A stretch of DNA of 64,000 nucleotides. Source: Phaseolus vulgaris (Eukaryota; Streptophyta; Magnoliopsida; Fabales; Fabaceae). Made by a program: the position numbers and the translations under genes. The stretch covers positions 34,457,253-34,521,252 of the forward strand of contig NC_023755.2 in assembly GCF_000499845.2 (NCBI RefSeq). Reading direction: 5' to 3'. The notes under the pieces were generated by a model. That model was not told where the DNA came from, ran no database searches, and was given only the letters and a program-made list of their open reading frames with translations. Positions 11,667 through 21,469 of this stretch are shown here, in pieces (the first letter of the stretch is position 1; every line of letters begins with the position of its first letter).

Positions 11667-12272
11667 TGTACTGGTAGGCACCGGACGAACGCACGTGGCC
11701 GACCGGCCTTATACACAATAAATGGAAACAAACGCAGCCGTATACACAATAAATGTAAGGGCATTTATGTGACAAGCTAAGGTGGTTAAGATACACCTCC
11801 GAAGAATAAGGAATATGCGTTTAGAGAAGATATGTTCCCCGGGTATTCCGGAGCACGACTGACAAGACATATCCATAACCACCCAACCTCCGAAGATTAA
11901 GGAATATGCGTTTAGAGAAGATATGTTCCCCGGGTATTCCGGAGCACGACTGACAAGACATATCCATAACCACCCTGAGCCCAAGGGATAGAAAGCCCAT
12001 TAGGCAATCCTATAAATACTGTGCTCAAGCCAGAGAAAGGTACGTTTTCATTCACTTACGAAACTGCGCTTAGAATCTCATACTTACTTGAGCGTCGGAG
12101 TGCCTTCGCAGGTACCCTCCCCCGCCCGACCAAAGTGGATAGCACGAAGGGACGACCGACCAAAGGAGACAGCAAGAAAGGACAATCGACCAGAGGAGAA
12201 GAAGATCAACACGTCAGCAATTACACCACGTCAACCGACCGTGCCTGGGCCCCATCTCTCCACTCAGGTACA
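11667..12272 (+). repeat. 5' LTR of the Tat element (606 bp)
   Basis: Starts TGTACTGGTAGG and ends CACTCAGGTACA. It contains a 91-bp direct duplication in U3 (units starting at 11795 and 11886), each with the motif TTCCCCGGGTATTCCGGAG. Relative to the 3' LTR it lacks 11 bp (near 11735) and differs at four bases. Confidence 0.95.
12009..12020 (+). promoter_or_regulatory. LTR TATA box
   Basis: TATAAATA at 12011-12018 lies 3' of the duplicated U3 block and about 260 bp before the LTR end; the same box is at 19457-19464 in the 3' LTR. It is the likely core promoter of the element, which would place transcription start about 25-30 bp downstream. Confidence 0.7.
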
Positions 12273-12293
12273 ATTGGCGCCCACCGTGGGGCC
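12273..12293 (+). other. Primer-binding site region
   Basis: ATTGGCGCCCACCGTGGGGC directly follows the 5' LTR, the expected place for priming of minus-strand DNA by a tRNA 3' end (TGG at the tRNA CCA complement). The tRNA was not assigned: TGGCGCC fits a tRNA-Asp-type end, but the following bases do not. Confidence 0.75.
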
Positions 12294-12322
12294 GAGGCAA
12301 GTCTTCAATTTTTGAAGCTATA

Positions 12323-12940
12323 ATGGTTGCGACAAGAAACAACAACGACGCTATGGCAGAACAGATGACTATGATTCAAATCCTCCAAGCTCAGATGGAG
12401 GAACTGCGACAAAAGGGGATGGAAGACCATCGTCAACATGAAGAAGATAGACGCCTCCAAGAAGAAGATAGACGCCGCCAAGAAGAAGAAATCGCCTTAT
12501 TAAGAGAGCAGAATGCACGACTCCAACAACAGGTCGATAATCCCGAACGAGAAGGCCAATCCCATATGGCCGACCGAACCGCCTCTCGCATACCTACACC
12601 TGCCAATACCAATCCTGCTTCCAGAGCTGAAACAGTCGAAAGAAAGTCAAGTAAAAGGGGTCATCCTTTTACAGACGAAATTATCACCACTCCACTTCCT
12701 GACAAATGGAGAGGCCTCGTCATTAAACTCTATGACGGCTCGACCGACCCGGACGAACACTTAAATGTCTACAAGACGCAAATGACTTTGTATACCACAG
12801 ATAACAATGTGTGGTGTAAAGTATTTCCCACGTCGCTCCAGGGAGAACCTCTTACCTGGTTCACAGAGCTGCCTCCAAACTCCATTAACGATTTTGACAT
12901 CCTAGCCGCAAAATTCTCCACTCAATATGCCACTAGCTGA
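12323..12940 (+). CDS. gag: Gag N-terminal part, ended by an in-frame TGA
   Basis: 205 codons from the first ATG after the primer site. Residues about 10-75 are rich in Glu, Arg and Gln in a coiled-coil-like pattern. The Ty3-type retrotransposon gag domain begins near residue 130, with the typical WFTELPP motif. The frame ends at TGA (12938-12940), and the next ORF continues the same domain in the same frame. A CGA to TGA change at a CpG (Arg to stop) explains the break. Gag forms the virus-like particle; the stop should remove the rest of gag and all of pol unless it is read through. Confidence 0.9.
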   Translation: MVATRNNNDAMAEQMTMIQILQAQMEELRQKGMEDHRQHEEDRRLQEEDRRRQEEEIALLREQNARLQQQVDNPEREGQSHMADRTASRIPTPANTNPASRAETVERKSSKRGHPFTDEIITTPLPDKWRGLVIKLYDGSTDPDEHLNVYKTQMTLYTTDNNVWCKVFPTSLQGEPLTWFTELPPNSINDFDILAAKFSTQYATS

Positions 12941-12949
12941 CCGCATCAC

Positions 12950-15900
12950 ATGTCCTCCATGTCTCTCCTAGCGGTACAACAAGAAAAAGGTGAATCTCTT
13001 AGAACCTTTCTAGATAGGTTCAACAAAGCATGCATGAACATCCGAGGGCTCAAACAAGAGGTTGCATTGCACCATTTGGTATCGGCCATCCGACCGAGCC
13101 GTTTCACTGAAAGTCTCATCAAGAAACCACCTCAAGACATGGAGGACCTTCGAACTCGAGCAACCAAATTCATGCAAATCGAAGAACACATTGATTACCA
13201 TCAACGGTTCAAAGCTGTCGGATTCGGAGCCCTTAAAGACCAAACTCAAAGTAAAGAAAAAGAAGTCGAAACCGAACGAACCGTCCGAACCACTCTGAGG
13301 TCCGATCGGAATAGGGGAGGCCGAATCCCCAGGTTTAACAATTACACCCCTTTAACTGTGCCGAGGGGACGAGCCCTAGATGAAGCACTACAAACGGACC
13401 TAATCCCGACATTGAAGCAGTATCAAACACCACCGAATGCAGATACTGCTAAGCGTTGTCAATACCATCAGAATTTCGGTCACACGACCGAAGGATGTCA
13501 AGCTTTGAAGGATAAAATTGAAGAACTCATCCAAGCTGGCCATTTACGGCAGTTCGTCAAGAGGACAAGGAGTTCAAGATCCCCACCACGGAATACTGAC
13601 CGTCCTTCCCGTGGTGTCGACCGGTCGTACCGTAACGATTACAAACACCACACTGACCGTAGCCAGACTTCACGAAAACGCAGCGAAAGCCCCGTTCGGC
13701 GTACACGCGCCCGTAGCACAAGTCCCGACCGAAGCGCCCGACCTCGCCAACGAGTCCGCGAAGTCATCAACATGATTGCTGGACCCGTTAACTTGGGCGA
13801 ACCGAACCACGAAGTTAATTATATAGCTGGAGGCTTTGCCGGTGGCGGGTGCTCAAATTCCGCCCGAAAGAAACATCTCCGAGACATCCAATCCGCTCAT
13901 GCTACCACAAGGAGGCGTCCACACATACCTCCGATCACCTTCACTGACGATGACTTTACAGCTATAGATCCAGCCCAGGACGACCCTATGGTAATCACTG
14001 TCGAAATTGACAAGTTCGCAATTGCCAAGACCTTGGTCGACCAAGGTAGCTCAGTCGACATATTATACTGGGAAATCTTCAAAAAAATGCGCATTCCAGA
14101 ATCAGAAATTCAACCCTATAACGAACAAATTGTAGGGTTCTCAGGTGAACGGGTCGACACTAAGGGGTATATAGACTTGTATACAACCTTCGGTGAGGAA
14201 GATGGTCTCCACAAAACAATAAACGTACGATATCTGCTGGTTAACGCCCAGACTTCTTACAACATCCTGCTCGGCCGGCCGTCTATCAACAGATTAAAAG
14301 CCATTGTTTCCACCCCACACTTAGCCATGAAATTCCCTTCGGCCACTAACGACATTGCAACCATCCATGTCGATCAAAAAACTGCTAGGGAATGCTATGT
14401 AGCAAGTTTGAAAAGTGAGCCAACTCGACGACTCTATACAACCAATATGGACGACCGAGTCCCGCAAAAACGAGGACGTTCCCCCACACGGCGTTCCGGA
14501 CGACACATGTCCCGTCGTCAAATGATAGCCCTTGTTGACCTCGACCCTCGCATGGACGATCCCCGTATGGAAGCAGGAGAAGACTTGCATCCATTCCCGC
14601 TTCGCGATGATCGCCACACTACGCACATCGGTACTTCGCTGAAACCGGACGACCGAATGGCCATCGGGACGACACTTGTTAAAAATGCCGATCTTTTCGC
14701 CTGGACGGCCGCTGATATGCCTGGCGTAGACCCACAAGTTATCACTCACCGATTATCACTGTATAGAGAAGCTAAGCCAATAGCTCAAAAGAAAAGACAT
14801 ATAGGCGAGGAACGACGTCAAGCCGCACGTGAGGAAGCCGACAAATTGTTACAGGCTGGATTCATTCGGAAGGCCCATTACACCACATGGCTAGCCAACG
14901 TGGTTATGGTGAAGAAAGCGAACGGAAAATGGCGTATGTGTGTTGATTACACAGACCTCAATAAAGCTTGCCCAAATGACTCGTATCCTCTGCCTACCAT
15001 TGATCGTCTCGTCGACGGTGCAGCCGGGCATCACATCCTCAGCTTCCTTGATGCCTACTCTGGCTATAATCAAATCCAAATGCACCCGGCCGACCGGAAG
15101 AAGACGGCCTTCATGACTGATTCCGGGAATTTCTACTATGAAGTGATGCCCTTCGGACTCAAAAATGCCGGAGCCACTTATCAAAGACTAATGGACCACG
15201 TATTCCACGACATGATTGGTAGGAATGTTGAAGTCTATGTCGATGACATCGTCGTCAAGTCCGACTCATGCAAACAACATATTGCCGACCTAAAAGAAGT
15301 TTTTCAGGCCCTCCGCCAACACCAGATGCGACTCAATCCGGACAAGTGTGCGTTCGGCGTCGAGGGGGGGAAGTTCTTAGGTTTTATGCTAACTCATAGA
15401 GGCATAGAAGCTAACCCCGAGAAGTGCAGAGCTATCTCCGAAATGCGAAGTCCCAACTCCATTCAGGAAATTCAGAGACTTATCGGCCGACTCACCGCAC
15501 TATCCAGATTTGTTCCTAAACTCGCCGAACGAACGAGGCCCATCGTCCGACTACTGAAAAAAGCATCCCGCTTCGAGTGGTCGACCGAATGTGAGGAAAT
15601 TTTCCTCGATTTGAAAACTTTTTTATCAACCCCGCCGGTCATCCAGAAACCGGACGCACGAGAACCCATCATAGTCTACCTCGCCGTTTCACACGAAGCC
15701 GTCAGCTCAGTCTTAGTGCAAGAAATTAATTTTGAAGAACGGCCGGTTTACTTCGTCAGCCGCGCCCTTCATGGCGCCGAAATCCGATACCAGATGATCG
15801 AAAAGGTAGCCATGGCCCTCATCATTACCGCCCGACGAATGCGTATGTATTTTCAGAATCATCGGATTATTGTTCGGACAAATTACCCTATTGTAAAGAT

Positions 15901-17758
15901 CCTCACTAAGCCAGATTTAGCCGGACGAATGATCGGTTGGACGATCGAACTATCCGAATTCCATATTCAGTACCAACCACGCGGAGCGATCAAGTCGCAA
16001 GCTCTCGCCGACTTCGCAGCTGAACTCACTACTTCTTCAGCCGAGACCGAACATTCATCATGGATCTTATATGTTGATGGCTCCTCCAACGAGAGGTCGT
16101 GCGGCGCTGGAGTTGTTTTGGAAGGCCCCGGCGAGATTGTCATCGAGCAAGCCCTCAAATTCGACTTCAAAGCTTCAAACAATCAGGCCGAATATGAAGC
16201 CATATTAGCCGGTCTACGTCTCGCTCAAGAATTAGAAATCACTAAGTTAATTTGCAAAAGTGATTCCCGGCTTGTCATCGGTCAGCTTAACGACGAATAT
16301 GAAGTCCGAGAAAGCTTTTTACAGCGATACTATCACTTAGTCAAACAGTCGATGAGCACCTTTTCTGAAATTTCTATGCAGCACGTTCGACGCGATCACA
16401 ATACCCGCGCGGACGCCTTGTCCCGGTTAGCAACCACGAAGTGTAAAGGAATGCATCGGTCGGTCATCCATGTTACGCTTGCACACCCAAGCATCGACCT
16501 ACAGGAATGCCTGACGACCGACACGGAATCTACTTGGATTACCCCAATCAAGCAATATTTACTCAACGGCACATGTAGTCCTCTCGGCGAAAAAACCATG
16601 AAGCTGCAGGCCGCCCGTTTTGTCTTAATCGGCGACGACCTTTATCGCCGAGGTTATACCCAACCACTCCTTAAATGTTTGACACCAGACCAAGCTTCCT
16701 ATGTCATCCAAGAGTTGCACGAAGGAATTTGCGGAACTCACTCCGGCGCACGGACAATGGCTGCCAAAATATTCCGGGCCGGATACTACTGGCCGACCGT
16801 CCAGGGTGACTGCACCAATTTCGTACAAAAATGTCTTAAATGCCAAGAGTTTGGCACTTTGTCCCATCAAAAGCCTGAGGAACTCCATTTTATGTTATCA
16901 CCTTGGCCGTTCGTCCAATGGGGTATGGACATCATTGGTCCTTTCGCCCCCGGTAAAGGCCAGTGTAAATTCTTGCTAGTCGGCATTGATTACTTCACCA
17001 AGTGGATCGAAGCCGAGCCCCTGACTGCAATCACCGCCCGCAATGTTCAAAATTTCGTATGGAAAAATATCGTTTGCCGCTTCGGGCTTCCACAAATCAT
17101 CATCACCGATAACGGTCGGCAATTCACCGACCAAACGTTAGCTGAATTTTACGAGAAGCTCCACATCAAACACATCGCTAGTTCAGTCGAACATCCGCAA
17201 ACAAACGGACAGGCAGAAGCTGGAAACAAAGTTATTTTGAACGAACTGAAGAAACGTCTCGGCCCAGCAAAGGGCAACTGGACTGAAGAACTCTTAGAAG
17301 TATTATGGGCATATCGCTGTACTCCTCAGACGACTACACAAGAAACGCCGTACAACCTAACGTATGGCACCGAAGCTATGATCCCCGTCGAGATTGGCGA
17401 ACCCTCTCTCCGCCGGCAAACCCTTGATCTTGATCTAAACAAGGAAAGCCTCTCGGTCGGTCTCGATCTCATCAACGAACTCCGGGACAAGTGTAGAATT
17501 AGAGAAGAAGCATGCAAAATTCGGGCGGCCAGACGATACAACTCCAAAGTTAAACCAAGATTGTTCCACAAAGGCGACTTAGTATGGCGAATGCGAAGCA
17601 GCGCACGGAAGGAAGGAGGCAAGTTCTCCAGCAATTGGGAAGGACCTTTCCGCATAGCAGATACGGCAGCCGGTGGAGCCTATTATTTAGAATATTTATA
17701 TGGGAAGGAAATACCGAGAACGTGGAATGCCACACATCTCAAATTTTATTACAGTTGA
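12950..17758 (+). CDS. pol: Gag (rest)-protease-RT-RNase H (two)-integrase polyprotein
   Basis: 1602 codons in the same frame as the upstream gag piece. Positions are counted from the first Met here: end of the gag domain (1-85), a zinc-knuckle-like C-x2-H-x4-H-x4-C (170-183), aspartic protease with the DxGS motif (D364), and reverse transcriptase with LDAYSGY and YVDD (763-766). An RT-linked RNase H follows that looks catalytically degenerate (TNYP where TDH-type text is usual). Then comes a second, complete RNase H (D1043, E1081, D1105, D1155). Integrase has H-x6-H-x30-C-x2-C and catalytic D1327, D1387 and E1423 with 35 residues between the last two. The dual RNase H places it in the Tat lineage. 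The pol part shows no visible break, so it could act in trans if expressed. Confidence 0.95.
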   Translation: MSSMSLLAVQQEKGESLRTFLDRFNKACMNIRGLKQEVALHHLVSAIRPSRFTESLIKKPPQDMEDLRTRATKFMQIEEHIDYHQRFKAVGFGALKDQTQSKEKEVETERTVRTTLRSDRNRGGRIPRFNNYTPLTVPRGRALDEALQTDLIPTLKQYQTPPNADTAKRCQYHQNFGHTTEGCQALKDKIEELIQAGHLRQFVKRTRSSRSPPRNTDRPSRGVDRSYRNDYKHHTDRSQTSRKRSESPVRRTRARSTSPDRSARPRQRVREVINMIAGPVNLGEPNHEVNYIAGGFAGGGCSNSARKKHLRDIQSAHATTRRRPHIPPITFTDDDFTAIDPAQDDPMVITVEIDKFAIAKTLVDQGSSVDILYWEIFKKMRIPESEIQPYNEQIVGFSGERVDTKGYIDLYTTFGEEDGLHKTINVRYLLVNAQTSYNILLGRPSINRLKAIVSTPHLAMKFPSATNDIATIHVDQKTARECYVASLKSEPTRRLYTTNMDDRVPQKRGRSPTRRSGRHMSRRQMIALVDLDPRMDDPRMEAGEDLHPFPLRDDRHTTHIGTSLKPDDRMAIGTTLVKNADLFAWTAADMPGVDPQVITHRLSLYREAKPIAQKKRHIGEERRQAAREEADKLLQAGFIRKAHYTTWLANVVMVKKANGKWRMCVDYTDLNKACPNDSYPLPTIDRLVDGAAGHHILSFLDAYSGYNQIQMHPADRKKTAFMTDSGNFYYEVMPFGLKNAGATYQRLMDHVFHDMIGRNVEVYVDDIVVKSDSCKQHIADLKEVFQALRQHQMRLNPDKCAFGVEGGKFLGFMLTHRGIEANPEKCRAISEMRSPNSIQEIQRLIGRLTALSRFVPKLAERTRPIVRLLKKASRFEWSTECEEIFLDLKTFLSTPPVIQKPDAREPIIVYLAVSHEAVSSVLVQEINFEERPVYFVSRALHGAEIRYQMIEKVAMALIITARRMRMYFQNHRIIVRTNYPIVKILTKPDLAGRMIGWTIELSEFHIQYQPRGAIKSQALADFAAELTTSSAETEHSSWILYVDGSSNERSCGAGVVLEGPGEIVIEQALKFDFKASNNQAEYEAILAGLRLAQELEITKLICKSDSRLVIGQLNDEYEVRESFLQRYYHLVKQSMSTFSEISMQHVRRDHNTRADALSRLATTKCKGMHRSVIHVTLAHPSIDLQECLTTDTESTWITPIKQYLLNGTCSPLGEKTMKLQAARFVLIGDDLYRRGYTQPLLKCLTPDQASYVIQELHEGICGTHSGARTMAAKIFRAGYYWPTVQGDCTNFVQKCLKCQEFGTLSHQKPEELHFMLSPWPFVQWGMDIIGPFAPGKGQCKFLLVGIDYFTKWIEAEPLTAITARNVQNFVWKNIVCRFGLPQIIITDNGRQFTDQTLAEFYEKLHIKHIASSVEHPQTNGQAEAGNKVILNELKKRLGPAKGNWTEELLEVLWAYRCTPQTTTQETPYNLTYGTEAMIPVEIGEPSLRRQTLDLDLNKESLSVGLDLINELRDKCRIREEACKIRAARRYNSKVKPRLFHKGDLVWRMRSSARKEGGKFSSNWEGPFRIADTAAGGAYYLEYLYGKEIPRTWNATHLKFYYS

Positions 17759-17894
17759 ACTTTAATAATAAAAGTGCACTCTTTCCTCGCTCGGTCGGTT
17801 TTTCCCTAAGCAGGGTTTACGACCGGGAAGGTTTTAACGAGGCACTAAATTAAAATCCAAATCTCCTAGTCCTTTACTCAATTCATATCTCGTT

Positions 17895-18745
17895 CGGATT
17901 TATATATGCCTCGCTCGGCATCAGAATTATTACTTTTAACGTAGTCAGAATTATATATGCCTCGTTCGGCATCAGAATTATTACTTTAACGTAATAATAA
18001 TTATTTATGCCTCGTTCGGCATCAGAATTTATCGGATTTATATATGCCTCGTTCGGCATCAGAATTATTACTTTTAACGTAGTCAGAATTATATATGCCT
18101 CGTTCGGCATCAAAATTATTACTTTAACGTAATAATAATTATTTATGCCTCGTTCGGCATCAGAATTTATCGGATTTATATATGCCTCGCTCGGCATCAG
18201 AATTATTACTTTTAACGTAGTCAGAATTATATATGCCTCGTTCGGCATCTGAATTATTACCTTAACGTAATCAGAATTATTTATGCCACGTTCGGCATCA
18301 GAATTATTTACTCAATCTTATGCCTCGTTCGGCATCTGAATTATTACCTTAACGTAATCAGAATTATTTATGCCACGTTCGGCATCAGAATTATTTACTC
18401 AATCTGATGCCTCGTTCGGCATCTGAATTATTACCTCAACGTAATCAGAATTATTATGCCACGTTCGGCATCAGAATTATTTACTCAATCTTATGCCTCG
18501 TTCGGCATCTGAATTATTACCTTAACGTAATCAGACTTTTTTATGCCACGTTCGGCATCAGAATTATTCACTTATTTATGCCTCGTTCGGCATCAGAATT
18601 ATCTTATTACTTTAATGTGATCAGAATTATTTGTGCCTCGTTCAGCATCAGAATTATCTTATTACTTTAATGTAATCAGAATTATTTATGCCTCGTTCGG
18701 CATCAGAATTATCTTATTACTTTAATGTAATCAGAATTATTTATG
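17895..18745 (+). repeat. 3' region tandem array built on a 16-nt hairpin motif
   Basis: About 16 copies of ATGCCTCGTTCGGCAT (or ATGCCACGTTCGGCAT) are spaced in three registers. First is a 138-bp higher-order unit (starts at 17895, 18033, 18171), each made of three sub-repeats. Then come 85-87-bp units (TGCCTCG at 18234, 18321, 18408, 18494, 18579). Last are 55-bp units (18579, 18634, 18689). Each core can fold into a 5-bp ATGCC/GGCAT stem with a 6-nt loop. Tandem repeats here, between integrase and the 3' LTR, are known for Tat elements and can seed satellite DNA. Confidence 0.9.
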
Positions 18746-18783
18746 CAAGTGTGCATTGCCCACATGTCGGGTCCAGCAATTTT

Positions 18784-18948
18784 CTATGCCACATTGTTCA
18801 TTAACTCTTCAAAAGAGGCGTCAGGCTGTGGGCCAGGGGTCTCCCCCTCGGCCTCCTCATTTAAATTATCATCGGGGTTGACCGGCACCAGCTTTCCATC
18901 AACTATTATTTTTTCTGTCGTACTGGTCGTCCTCCAGGGGTGCTCCAT
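18784..18948 (-). CDS. Candidate antisense ORF in the Tat 3' region (54 aa)
   Basis: On the minus strand an ATG at 18948-18946 opens 54 codons to TAG at 18786-18784. The product starts MEHPWRTTSTTEKIIVDGKL and continues as an acidic, Pro-rich tail. It lies between the repeat array and the 3' LTR. Some Tat-group elements (for example Grande of maize relatives) carry extra antisense ORFs in this position, so this may be a shortened one. An overlapping minus-strand frame at 18993-19430 runs out of the 3' LTR, and a frameshift between the two cannot be excluded. It is short and unproven as a protein. Confidence 0.35.
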   Translation of the reverse strand: MEHPWRTTSTTEKIIVDGKLVPVNPDDNLNEEAEGETPGPQPDASFEELMNNVA

Positions 18949-19085
18949 GCAGGCAGGCCGCTTGCCCGATGCCTAACCGAAAATATTCTTCGCTAATGCG
19001 AACGTCCCGTCATTCCGTTAAATTTAATGTCTGACAACTCGAAAGGCACAACAATTATTACGACTCTTCGGCTTTTATTCACCTC

Positions 19086-19101
19086 GAGCCTGGGGGGCAA
19101 G
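19086..19101 (+). other. Polypurine tract
   Basis: GAGCCTGGGGGGCAAG stands immediately before the 3' LTR, the usual site of plus-strand priming. Confidence 0.75.
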
Positions 19102-19718
19102 TGTACTGGTAGGCACCGGACGAACGCACGTGGCCGACCGGCCTTATACACAATAAATGGAAACGAACGCACTTTCCGACCGGCCGTATACACAATAAAT
19201 GTAAGGGAATTTATGTGACAAGCTAAGGTGGTTAAGATACACCTCCGAAGAATAAGGAATATGCGTTTAGAGAAGATATGTTCCCCGGGTATTCCGGAGC
19301 ACGACTGACAAGACATATCCATAACCACCCAACCTCCGAAGATTAAGGAATATGCGTTTAGAGAAGATATGTTCCCCGGGTATTCCGGAGCACGACTGAC
19401 AAGACATATCCATAACCACCCTGAGCCCAAGGGATAGAAAGCCCATTAGGCAATCCTATAAATACTGTGCTCAAGCCAGAGAAAGGTACGTTTTCATTCA
19501 CTTACGAAACTGCGCTTAGAATCTCATACTTACTTGAGCGTCGAAGTGCCTTCGCAGGTACCCTCCCCCGCCCGACCGAAGTGGATAGCACGAAGGGACG
19601 ACCGACCAAAGGAGACAGCAAGAAAGGACAATCGACCAGAGGAGAAGAAGATCAACACGTCAGCAATTACACCACGTCAACCGACCGTGCCTGGGCCCCA
19701 TCTCTCCACTCAGGTACA
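19102..19718 (+). repeat. 3' LTR of the Tat element (617 bp)
   Basis: Nearly identical to 11667-12272, with the same 91-bp duplication (units at 19241 and 19332) and TATA box (19457). It keeps the 11 bp missing from the 5' LTR. It is followed by the GTAAA target duplication. Confidence 0.95.
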
Positions 19719-19723
19719 GTAAA

Positions 19724-20839
19724 ATCACACAAGCCAAATATATAACTAAAAAACTATAAAGTTTAGGGGATAAAACAAGAAAATGACTCAAATACCCTTT
19801 GTATCACACATTTTTTTTTCTAAAATGTTATTAAAGAAATTAAATCTAACAAGCTATATATAATTAACAGCCATCAAAGAACTAATTAGCTTACATATAT
19901 ATTTTTTTTATTAAACCTGAAAAAATATATTAACAATTAGGAGAACAACCCTTACAAAAAGATATTTACATTAGTGAGGTATGACGAATCAATAGTTATA
20001 GTATATGAGATTCAAACACTCCTCTTAGATAGTGTGTCTGTGTCGAATACACGTATCCGACATCGACACTCGTATGACACTCGTACAACATGTATCGATG
20101 AAGTGTCTAATTGACAAAATCATAATTAGTTTTTCTCTTACTATCACTTTACAACCTTCATAATAATAAATATTATACCTTTTTAATAAAAAAAATAATA
20201 TAAATAAAATTTTAAATAAAATAATAATATATTTAATTGTAAATTATACCAACTAAGCTAAGTCTCAACCTATCATTAGTCTAACCAAACCAGAATTATA
20301 AATTATGAATGAAGAAAGCTTCTTATATTTTCCATATTCCTTCCCTTCATTTGGCAGTGAGCTTCACATGATGTCCCTCTTGGCCTGGTTTCCCATCACT
20401 GTTAATGCAACTTTATTGTAAGGAAAATATCTTTTGACACTCACTATTTTACTTAGATTCACTTAATAATTATTGCTTTTTATAAATAAAATATTATATT
20501 AAAATAATAATAGTAATCAAATTCATGCAAAACATGCAGTATTAAATAACTCTTAACGTAATAAGTGCAATTTAATTATAAAACCAATCTTAAAATAATG
20601 TTCCATAACTCCAGAACCAGGAACTAAGATGTTTGGTAAGCTTAACATATGAATACTACGTGACCATGTTCAAACAGAATTTTATTGACCTAGTTACCGT
20701 ATACCTAGTGACCTAAGAACCCTGTTTCCCCTTCTCCCCTACAAATAAGCATGCATTCATTGGGTTATAGGTTACGTACACATATATCAAATTGAAACAA
20801 CATTCTATATTCAGTCATTGAATGCATATAACTATCTAG
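19724..20839. other. Intergenic sequence right of the Tat element
   Basis: AT-rich. At about 20035-20110 is a GC-richer stretch with repeated ACACTCGTA / GACACTCGTACAAC text that looks like an old repeat fragment. The last 150 bp (ACAAATAAGCATGC at 20740 and following) could be a promoter for the small ORF at 20840. Confidence 0.4.
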
Positions 20840-21037
20840 ATGAAATATCTTTCATGCTTTCAATTCTATTTCTATATTTCACTTGGTAAGGTACAGTCAC
20901 TGAAACACAGTCTAAAATCATTGCACTTCACATCAAGCAAGTGTGTCAGCTTGTATAGATACACTGCAACAAAAAAGCATTCTGATGTCGCTGCAGTAGA
21001 GAGATTAATGCTGGAGGATGATGGGATTGATAGTTGA
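20840..21037 (+). CDS. Short unidentified ORF (65 aa) with hydrophobic N-terminus
   Basis: The ATG at 20840 starts MKYLSCFQFYFYISLG, a short hydrophobic stretch that could serve as a signal sequence. A Lys/Ser-rich middle and an acidic end (ERLMLEDDGIDS) follow. Upstream is a CT-rich block and ACAAATAA (about 20736-20750), which is promoter-like. No known peptide-hormone signature (CLE, IDA, PSY, RALF) is visible. It may be a small secreted-type peptide gene, the first exon of something longer (GGTAAGG at 20885 is a possible donor), or chance. Confidence 0.25.
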   Translation: MKYLSCFQFYFYISLGKVQSLKHSLKSLHFTSSKCVSLYRYTATKKHSDVAAVERLMLEDDGIDS

Positions 21038-21469
21038 TCCACACATTGCTCCCAACAGATGGATTATAAGAGGTGAAGTTGAAATTTGTCAGGTTTCAGC
21101 TTTGAGTTCGACATTTGATCTACCACATAATTAACATAAATCACATCATTACTGGCAGTTAAGTATTTGACTGGTTACCAAATTAGTGATGTAAACCAGT
21201 TTTTGTTGAGATTAAATAATTAACTTTTCAAACTAGCCCTAACATTCCGAGAATTAATATAAATAAAACTGAACTTAGATTTATTTTAATTAATTTATAG
21301 ATGAAAATTGGGTGAGATATACTTAAAAAAAATAAAAACATTTCATGAGTAAATATTTTATATATAGGTGGTATAAAATGAAGTTAAAATTTACTTTTTA
21401 ATATATATCGAAATCATTTATAACCTATTTTATTGAGAATTTGTTGGACTTATTAGCACGATTATAAAA

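Larger units (their letters stand above)
11667..19718 (+). mobile_element. Ty3/gypsy LTR retrotransposon, Tat lineage, young insertion
   Basis: An 8,052-bp element bounded by LTRs beginning TGTACTGG and ending CAGGTACA. The 5-bp target duplication GTAAA is present on both sides (11662-11666 and 19719-19723). Order: 5' LTR, primer site, gag-pol, a non-coding 3' region with tandem repeats and an antisense ORF, G-rich polypurine tract, 3' LTR. Two RNase H domains in pol and tandem repeats between integrase and the 3' LTR are hallmarks of the Tat (Ogre/Retand/Grande-like) group. The element is visibly more GC-rich than the surrounding DNA. The LTRs differ by four substitutions and one 11-bp gap by my count, so the insertion is recent. 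An in-frame stop in gag probably makes it defective on its own. Confidence 0.95.

Noticed and set aside
13010..17735. Numerous antisense and shifted ORFs inside gag-pol
   Set aside because: Shadows of the 1602-codon frame in a relatively GC-rich element.
18993..19430. 145-codon minus-strand ORF in the 3' LTR and adjoining region (partly repeated in the 5' LTR)
   Set aside because: It is mostly LTR sequence containing the 91-bp duplication, so it is probably incidental; kept only as a possible upstream part of the antisense ORF.
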